A stretch of 7,843 nt of DNA, from assembly GCA_020047885.1 (NCBI GenBank), contig JAIFNF010000190.1, forward strand, positions 1-7,843, given 5' to 3'. This stretch comes from Gammaproteobacteria bacterium. Lineage in GTDB: Bacteria > Pseudomonadota > Gammaproteobacteria > Competibacterales > Competibacteraceae. A model generated the notes under the pieces. It saw only the letters and a program-made list of their open reading frames with translations, searched no databases and was not told the origin of the DNA. Below, piece after piece: positions 1 to 4,584 of this stretch. The position numbers were made by a program, and so were the translations under genes. How positions within the stretch are numbered: position 1 is the first letter of the stretch; each line of letters begins with the position of its first letter.

Positions 1-1020
1 GACTATGCCGGCAATGCTGCGGTCGATCTCGCAGTCTGGAAACACGCCCGCCGCGCCATGGTCGTCAACGCCAGTTCGTCGATCGTCCAACAAGCCCGCG
101 CCATGTGTGAAGTGGAGCGCGTTTTCAGCCCGCCTGAAAAACCATGGCGGCCCTGGGTCAAGGAATTGCGGCTGTATCAGTGGTTGAAAAATGTCTTGAT
201 CTTCATACCGCTGGCAGCGGGCCATGTCTGGGATCAGCCGGACAAACTGCTGCTGGCGCTATTGGCCTTCCTCAGCTTCGGACTGTGCGCCTCCAGCGTT
301 TACTTGCTCAACGACCTGCTGGATCTTGGAGCCGACCGCCGCCACCCCCGCAAATGCCGCCGTCCCTTCGCCGCCGGTACGCTACCCATCGCGCAGGGCG
401 TCGCCGCCATCCCCATCTTGCTGATCGCCGCGTTCGGCCTGAGTGTGCTGATCACACCTGAATTTACTGCGGTGCTGGCGACTTATTATGCCTTCACTCT
501 CGCCTATTCGCTGCGGCTCAAGCGATCCCTGATGCTCGACGCCGTCGTGCTGGCCGGGCTGTACACCCTGCGAATTATCGCGGGTGCCGCCGCTGTACAT
601 ATCATGCCTTCGTTCTGGCTCCTGGCATTTTCCATGTTCCTGTTCCTCAGCCTGGCGCTGGTCAAACGCTATTCCGAACTGTGGACGTTGCGGGAACGCG
701 GCGAACTCAGCGCCCAGGGCCGCGGCTATCGTGTTGACGATCTGGGCCTCCTGCAAAATCTGGGCAGTGCGTCTGGTTATCTCGCCGTGCTGGTGCTGGC
801 GCTGTACGTGAATACGGAAACCAGCCGCGAACTCTACGGTCAACCGCTGGCCATCTGGCTGCTCTGCCCGGTGCTGTTGTACTGGATTAGCTGGGTCTGG
901 CTGATGACCCATCGCGGTGAAATGCATGATGACCCGATCGTATTCGCCCTGACGGATCGCCATAGCCGCTATGCGCTCTTAGCCTGCCTCCTGATCTTCC
1001 TGGGTGCGATGCCGCAATGA
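1..1020 (+). CDS. HAD phosphatase-UbiA prenyltransferase fusion, 5' truncated (likely decaprenyl-phosphate phosphoribosyltransferase)
   Basis: The frame is open to the window edge, so the true start lies upstream. The first codons read D-Y-x-G-N-x-x-x-D and are followed by a VVNAS strand. This is the C-terminal acidic motif of a HAD-superfamily hydrolase. After a short linker comes a polytopic UbiA-family membrane domain. It has the first Asp-rich motif NDLLDLGAD at 310-336, continuing into RRHP-K-RP-AAG, and the second motif Y-S-L-R-L-K-x5-D at 505-540. The RHP-K-RP context is typical of the branch that transfers phosphoribose from PRPP to decaprenyl phosphate at the inner membrane (mycobacterial UbiA/Rv3806c). 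The gene overlaps the DprE1 gene by ATGA at 1017-1020, which supports this pathway. Inference: the HAD domain may remove the 5-phosphate of the product. The ATG at 58 lies inside the HAD remnant and is not the real start. Family assignment is secure; the exact substrate is inferred from context. Confidence 0.9.
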   Translation, partial: DYAGNAAVDLAVWKHARRAMVVNASSSIVQQARAMCEVERVFSPPEKPWRPWVKELRLYQWLKNVLIFIPLAAGHVWDQPDKLLLALLAFLSFGLCASSVYLLNDLLDLGADRRHPRKCRRPFAAGTLPIAQGVAAIPILLIAAFGLSVLITPEFTAVLATYYAFTLAYSLRLKRSLMLDAVVLAGLYTLRIIAGAAAVHIMPSFWLLAFSMFLFLSLALVKRYSELWTLRERGELSAQGRGYRVDDLGLLQNLGSASGYLAVLVLALYVNTETSRELYGQPLAIWLLCPVLLYWISWVWLMTHRGEMHDDPIVFALTDRHSRYALLACLLIFLGAMPQ

Positions 1021-2315
1021 GCGCCACGACGCCCACCAGTTGGGGCCGTTACCCCGTCTCCAGACCCCGGCAGATGCACACCTGCCGCGATGGGCAACCG
1101 CTTATCCTGCCCGATACCGCCCCCTGCCTGCCGTTCGGCAACGGCCGCAGCTACGGCGATGTCTGCCTGAACAATGACGGTACCTTGCTGCTGACCCGAG
1201 GCTTGGATCGGTTCATCACGTTTGATCCGGCCAGTGGCGTCCTCCGCGCCGAAGCCGGAGTGCTATTAGCCGACATTCTGGCGCTGATAGTCCCCCAGGG
1301 CTGGTTCCTGCCGGTCACGCCGGGAACCCAGTTCGTCACCCTCGGTGGCGCGATCGCCAATGATGTCCATGGCAAGAATCACCATGTCGCCGGCAGTTTC
1401 GGCTGCCATGTCCACGCCTTTGAACTGCTGCGCTCTGATGGCAACCGCCTGCTCTGCTCCCCGATGCAGAACCTCGACTGGTTTCAGGCCACCGTGGGCG
1501 GACTGGGACTGACCGGGTTGATCACCTGGGTGGAAATTCAGTTGCAGCGCATCGCCAGCCCCTGGATCTTGGCCGAACATCGCCGCTTCGCCAGTCTGGA
1601 CGAGTTTCTGACGCTCGATGCCGAGTATGAGACCCGCTATCCCTATATCGTGTCCTGGATCGATTGCGCCGCCGGGCTGGGCAGAGGGATTTACATGGCC
1701 GGGATGCACGCGCCGCCGGGGTTGATGAAAGCCGCGCCGCCGGAACGCCGAACCTTGACCGTGCCATTCATGCCGCCGATCTCGCTGGTGAACCGCCCCA
1801 GTGTCGGCGTTTTCAACCGGCTGTATTACCACTTGCCCCGTCCAGCCCGTGGTTTAACCCCGTATCAACCGTTCTTCTACCCGCTGGACAATCTGCGGGA
1901 ATGGAATCGACTGTACGGACGACCGGGCTTTTTCCAGTACCAATGCGTTATTCCGCCCCACGATGCGCGTGAGGCGCTGCGGGAAATCCTGGCACGAATC
2001 GCCGCTAGTGGTCAGGGATCGATGCTGGCGGTGCTAAAACGCTTCGGTGATAAAACTTCGGGGGGGTTACTGTCCTTCCCTCGACCCGGCGTCACTCTGG
2101 CGCTGGATTTCCCGAATCGGGGAGCGGCCACACTGGAGTTGTTGGAGCGACTGGATGACGTCACCCGCCAGGCCAGTGGCGCGGTCTATCCCGCCAAGGA
2201 TGCCCGGATGAGTGGGGACAGCTTCCGCCGATACTTTCCGCAATGGGCGGAATTTAGCCGCTATATCGATCCCGGCTTCTCCTCCAGTTTCTGGCGGCGG
2301 GTTAGCAGTGAATGA
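1017..2315 (+). CDS. dprE1: DprE1-like FAD-dependent decaprenylphosphoryl-beta-D-ribose 2'-oxidase
   Basis: This 432-residue protein has the VAO/PCMH-type FAD-binding fold and would oxidise the 2'-OH of polyprenyl-phosphoryl ribose to the keto intermediate. The N-terminal FAD motif is PFGNGRSYGD (about residues 41-50). The hallmark DprE1 segment runs from VTPGTQFVTLGGAIA to NDVHGKNHHVAGSFG (residues 100-129). H118 falls at the position of M. tuberculosis H132. The C-terminal substrate-side region contains FPRPGVTLALDFP and AKDARMS; K394 matches the conserved active-site lysine (Mtb K418). The residue matching Mtb Cys387 is Ala362. The protein is somewhat shorter than the roughly 461-residue mycobacterial enzyme. 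No strong Shine-Dalgarno is visible; the start overlaps the upstream stop as ATGA, which suggests translational coupling. Alignment to Mtb numbering is from memory. Other sugar-lactone oxidases are less likely because of the VHGKNHH-AGSFG motif and the neighbours. Confidence 0.9.
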   Translation: MSATTPTSWGRYPVSRPRQMHTCRDGQPLILPDTAPCLPFGNGRSYGDVCLNNDGTLLLTRGLDRFITFDPASGVLRAEAGVLLADILALIVPQGWFLPVTPGTQFVTLGGAIANDVHGKNHHVAGSFGCHVHAFELLRSDGNRLLCSPMQNLDWFQATVGGLGLTGLITWVEIQLQRIASPWILAEHRRFASLDEFLTLDAEYETRYPYIVSWIDCAAGLGRGIYMAGMHAPPGLMKAAPPERRTLTVPFMPPISLVNRPSVGVFNRLYYHLPRPARGLTPYQPFFYPLDNLREWNRLYGRPGFFQYQCVIPPHDAREALREILARIAASGQGSMLAVLKRFGDKTSGGLLSFPRPGVTLALDFPNRGAATLELLERLDDVTRQASGAVYPAKDARMSGDSFRRYFPQWAEFSRYIDPGFSSSFWRRVSSE

Positions 2316-2377
2316 ATACGACTCTCACCTCCAACGCCACTCCCAACCGGAGTAGCGAGCATCCAAGGTCATCTACC

Positions 2378-3118
2378 ATGCGCAACATTCTAATTATTGG
2401 TGCCACTTCAGCGATTGCGGAAGCCACTGCCCGCCGTTTCGCCGCTACCGGTGCCCGCTTTTACCTGGTGGGGCGTCACACCGAACGACTCACGACCATC
2501 GCCCGTGATCTGGAAATTCGCTCCGGTCAGCCGGTGGCTTATGAAAGTCTCGATCTCGACCAGCTTGACGCCCATCCGGCCTTGCTGGAACGAGCGAGCC
2601 AAATTCTCGGCGACATTGACATCGCGCTCATCGCGCACGGGACGCTGCCGGATCAGAACGCCTGTCAGCAATCGGTAGAGAACACCCTGGCGGCGATTCA
2701 CACCAATGCCTTGAGCGTGATCAGTCTGGCGACGCTGCTGGCCAATGACTTTGAGGCGCGTGGGCGTGGAACGCTGATCGCCATCAGCTCCGTGGCGGGC
2801 GACCGGGGCCGACAAAGCAACTACGTCTACGGCGCGGCCAAAGGCATGGTCAGCCTGTTCCTGCAAGGATTGCGCAACCGGTTGAGCCGCCAAGGCGTCC
2901 ACGTTATCACCATTAAGCCCGGCTTTGTGGATACCCCGATGACGGCGGCATTTGAGAAGAAAGGTCTGCTCTGGGCGCAACCCGATCAAATCGCTCAGGG
3001 CATTGTCGCGGCGGTTGAGCGGGGTCGGAACGAAGTCTATCTGCCCGGATTTTGGCGCTGGATCATGCTGATCATTCAGCACATCCCGGAGGGCATCTTC
3101 AAGCGTTTGAAGCTGTAG
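2378..3118 (+). CDS. dprE2: DprE2-like short-chain dehydrogenase (decaprenylphosphoryl-2-keto-erythro-pentose reductase)
   Basis: This classical short-chain dehydrogenase/reductase would reduce the 2-keto product of DprE1 to decaprenylphosphoryl-D-arabinose using NAD(P)H. The N-terminal Rossmann motif is ILIIGATSAIAEATA; later glycines of the usual GxxxGxG are replaced by Ala. The catalytic triad is visible: the second Ser of ISSVAG and Y-G-A-A-K. I chose the ATG at 2378, preceded by AAGG nine bases upstream. It gives 246 residues with S138, Y151 and K155, the standard SDR numbering. The frame also has an ATG at 2312 that overlaps the dprE1 stop as ATGA. It would add a 22-residue Ser/Thr/Asn-rich tail without fold character, and cannot be excluded. 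The SDR call is certain; the DprE2 role rests mainly on position directly after dprE1. The 3' end overlaps the convergent perM gene by 20 bp. Confidence 0.85.
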   Translation: MRNILIIGATSAIAEATARRFAATGARFYLVGRHTERLTTIARDLEIRSGQPVAYESLDLDQLDAHPALLERASQILGDIDIALIAHGTLPDQNACQQSVENTLAAIHTNALSVISLATLLANDFEARGRGTLIAISSVAGDRGRQSNYVYGAAKGMVSLFLQGLRNRLSRQGVHVITIKPGFVDTPMTAAFEKKGLLWAQPDQIAQGIVAAVERGRNEVYLPGFWRWIMLIIQHIPEGIFKRLKL

Positions 3119-4166
3119 CGACCGGGCGTGGCCAGGCTTTCAGAATGGACTGCACCACCGTCGCCAGCGGGATAGCGAAGAACACGCCCCAGAACCCCCA
3201 CAATCCGCCAAATACCAGCACTGCCGTAATAATCGCGATGGGATGCAGATCAACCACTTCGGAAAACAGCAGTGGCACTAACACGTTGCCATCCAATCCC
3301 TGAATCACCAGATACACGCCCAGCAACCACAGAAAATCCGGCCCCCAGCCCCACTGGAAAAACGCGACCAATGCAACAGGAGCCGTCACCACCACGGCAC
3401 CAATATAGGGCACGATAACCGATAACCCCACCATCAGCGCCAGTAACATGGCAAATTGCAAGCCCAGGTAGGCAAATGCGGCGAACGTCATCACCCACAC
3501 CACTACAATCTCCAGAAACTTGCCCCGCACGTAATTACCCATCTGCCGATCTACTTCACGCCAGACCTGTTGCGCCAGAGTGTGATCGCTGGGCAGGAAG
3601 CTGTGCAGCCAGTCAAGAATCAACTCTTTGTCTTTCAAAAAGAAAAATACCAAGAGGGGCAGCAACACCAGATAAATCACGACGGTCATCATCCCCATCC
3701 CTGCCGCCAGCGACCATGACAGGATTTTCTGCCCCCAGGTCGCAATTTCCGCCCGTACCGCGTTAATCACCTCCAGTACCTGAGCCTCGGTAATAAATTC
3801 CGGGTACTGAGCCGGCAAACTCAGCAGCAAATTCTGGCCATGAATAATCATGTTGGGCAATTGTTGAATCAACTGGGTCAATTGCCGCGAGGCGAGTGGC
3901 AGCAAGCCCAGCAGCAAAAACAACACGAAAGCGATGAACAGCATGAACACTACCAATACCGCCAGCAGGCGCGGCATCCGCAACTGTCGCTGAAATTGCA
4001 GGACTACCCCTTCCAGTAAATAGGCGATCACCATGCTGGCCAGCACCGGTGCCAAATCCTGACCCATCACCAGAACGACGCTGGTGCCCATCACCATGAC
4101 GACCGTCAAAATGACCGCCTGCGGGTCGTGGAAAAATCGTTGAAACCAGTCACTGATCATTTTCAT
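3099..4166 (-). CDS. perM: PerM-like AI-2E family transporter / predicted permease
   Basis: This 355-residue polytopic inner-membrane protein belongs to the AI-2E transporter family. Two hydrophobic segments lie near the N-terminus (about residues 17-55) and a third at about 68-90. A long amphipathic periplasmic-type region precedes the membrane-rich C-terminal half, which carries VPYIGA, QGLDGN and FGGLWGFWGVFFAIPLAT. These, with the FFLKDKE segment and N-Y-V-R-G-K, match E. coli PerM as I remember it. The start at 4166 (MKMISDWFQ) aligns with the PerM N-terminus and gives nearly the same length (PerM about 353). The frame extends to an ATG at 4253, but the extra 29 residues look non-homologous and no clear ribosome site was found for either. 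Family members include TqsA, linked to autoinducer-2 export, but nothing here shows that substrate. It is transcribed away from prkA and converges on dprE2. The molecular role is unknown. Confidence 0.88.
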   Translation of the reverse strand: MKMISDWFQRFFHDPQAVILTVVMVMGTSVVLVMGQDLAPVLASMVIAYLLEGVVLQFQRQLRMPRLLAVLVVFMLFIAFVLFLLLGLLPLASRQLTQLIQQLPNMIIHGQNLLLSLPAQYPEFITEAQVLEVINAVRAEIATWGQKILSWSLAAGMGMMTVVIYLVLLPLLVFFFLKDKELILDWLHSFLPSDHTLAQQVWREVDRQMGNYVRGKFLEIVVVWVMTFAAFAYLGLQFAMLLALMVGLSVIVPYIGAVVVTAPVALVAFFQWGWGPDFLWLLGVYLVIQGLDGNVLVPLLFSEVVDLHPIAIITAVLVFGGLWGFWGVFFAIPLATVVQSILKAWPRPVATASNA

Positions 4167-4302
4167 AGTGGGTCGCCAAGTATTCTCTTTTTCGTTTTGA
4201 GCGATGTTAAAGCAAAGCCGCTCCCATCCCAAACCCTGCCGCCGAACCGCCATCCCTTATTGCGGTCTATCCATGCCTGGAACTGCTTTAGTGCATCGCA
4301 CC

Positions 4303-4386
4303 AAGGCAGTGCAATAGTGAGCGCTACTTTGAATGTCGGCTTCTTTTCTGAAGAATCGTTCAGAAACCGTTAAGGCACTGTCAATA
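4303..4386. repeat. Imperfect direct repeat flanking a palindrome (two copies, 69-bp period)
   Basis: The two copies are AAGGCAGTGCAATA at 4303-4316 and AAGGCACTGTCAATA at 4372-4386. They differ by one substitution and one inserted base and start 69 bp apart. The 8-bp inverted repeat at 4345-4366 lies between them. The arrangement resembles paired regulator sites upstream of prkA and perM, but no known regulator is recognised. Confidence 0.45.
4345..4366. repeat. 8-bp perfect inverted repeat with 6-nt spacer
   Basis: TTTCTGAA at 4345-4352 and its exact reverse complement TTCAGAAA at 4359-4366 are separated by GAATCG. It could be a dimeric regulator operator or a small hairpin. It has no T-run in the right place and low GC, so it is unlikely to be an intrinsic terminator. 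It lies about 220 bp upstream of prkA and 180 bp upstream of perM. Confidence 0.5.
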
Positions 4387-4388
4387 CA

Positions 4389-4405
4389 ATAAATAATTGA
4401 TTTAT
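4389..4405. repeat. AT-rich inverted repeat inside an AT tract
   Basis: ATAAAT at 4389-4394 and ATTTAT at 4400-4405 form a 6-bp perfect inverted repeat with an AATTG spacer. It lies within a tract (4381-4414) with only three G/C bases, ending in a run of seven T. Such tracts often act as promoter UP elements or nucleoid-protein sites; its AT content also makes chance palindromes easy. Confidence 0.35.
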
Positions 4406-4573
4406 ATTTTTTTAGTGGAAAACATCCACCTTTGGCATCCCTAGATCCCGCCGGAACCCCAAGCCTGAATATTGTCCAAAAAATAAAGAATGGTTCGTTA
4501 GTTGCATTATTTTCTTCAGAACGTCCACAGGGGAATTCGAACCGGAAGCTGCTGCGCTGCCGCGATTCCAACG

Positions 4574-4580
4574 AGAGGTG
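4574..4580 (+). promoter_or_regulatory. Ribosome binding site of prkA
   Basis: AGAGGTG ends four bases before the ATG at 4585, with its AGG core six bases from the start. It supports the chosen start, which also matches the conserved PrkA N-terminus (MKIFNRY). Confidence 0.75.
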
Positions 4581-4584
4581 AATT

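Larger units (their letters stand above)
4167..4584. promoter_or_regulatory. Divergent intergenic region between perM and prkA
   Basis: This roughly 418-bp stretch separates two divergently read genes and so should hold both promoters. It is visibly AT-richer than its flanks; 4381-4414 has only three G/C bases in 34. It contains an imperfect direct repeat, an 8-bp inverted repeat and an AT-rich inverted repeat, listed separately, plus a small GTGGA/TCCAC hairpin at 4415-4429. I searched by eye for a sigma-54 type GG-N10-GC element, because E. coli yeaGH is reported to be under RpoN/NtrC control, and found none convincing. No clean sigma-70 pair is certain either. I see no supportable coding gene here. 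Confidence 0.6.

Noticed and set aside
58..60. ATG at 58 as the start of the prenyltransferase gene
   Set aside because: The frame is open to base 1 and encodes a recognisable HAD acidic motif upstream, so the gene begins before the window.
382..963. Long antisense open frame within the UbiA-type gene, and similar ones opposite dprE1, dprE2 and prkA (for example 5758-6363)
   Set aside because: They lie wholly opposite conserved genes, are rich in Gln/His/Arg as expected of shadow frames in GC-rich DNA, and show no recognisable domain.
4367..4390. Possible sigma-54 promoter (AAGGCACTG...)
   Set aside because: The GG at -24 is not followed by GC at the required 10-base spacing, so the element fails the key invariant.
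4529..4546. tRNA T-arm-like sequence on the minus strand (GGTTCGAATTCC)
   Set aside because: The stem does not pair properly around the TTCGAAT loop, and no anticodon or acceptor arms lie nearby; a chance match, not a tRNA or attachment site.
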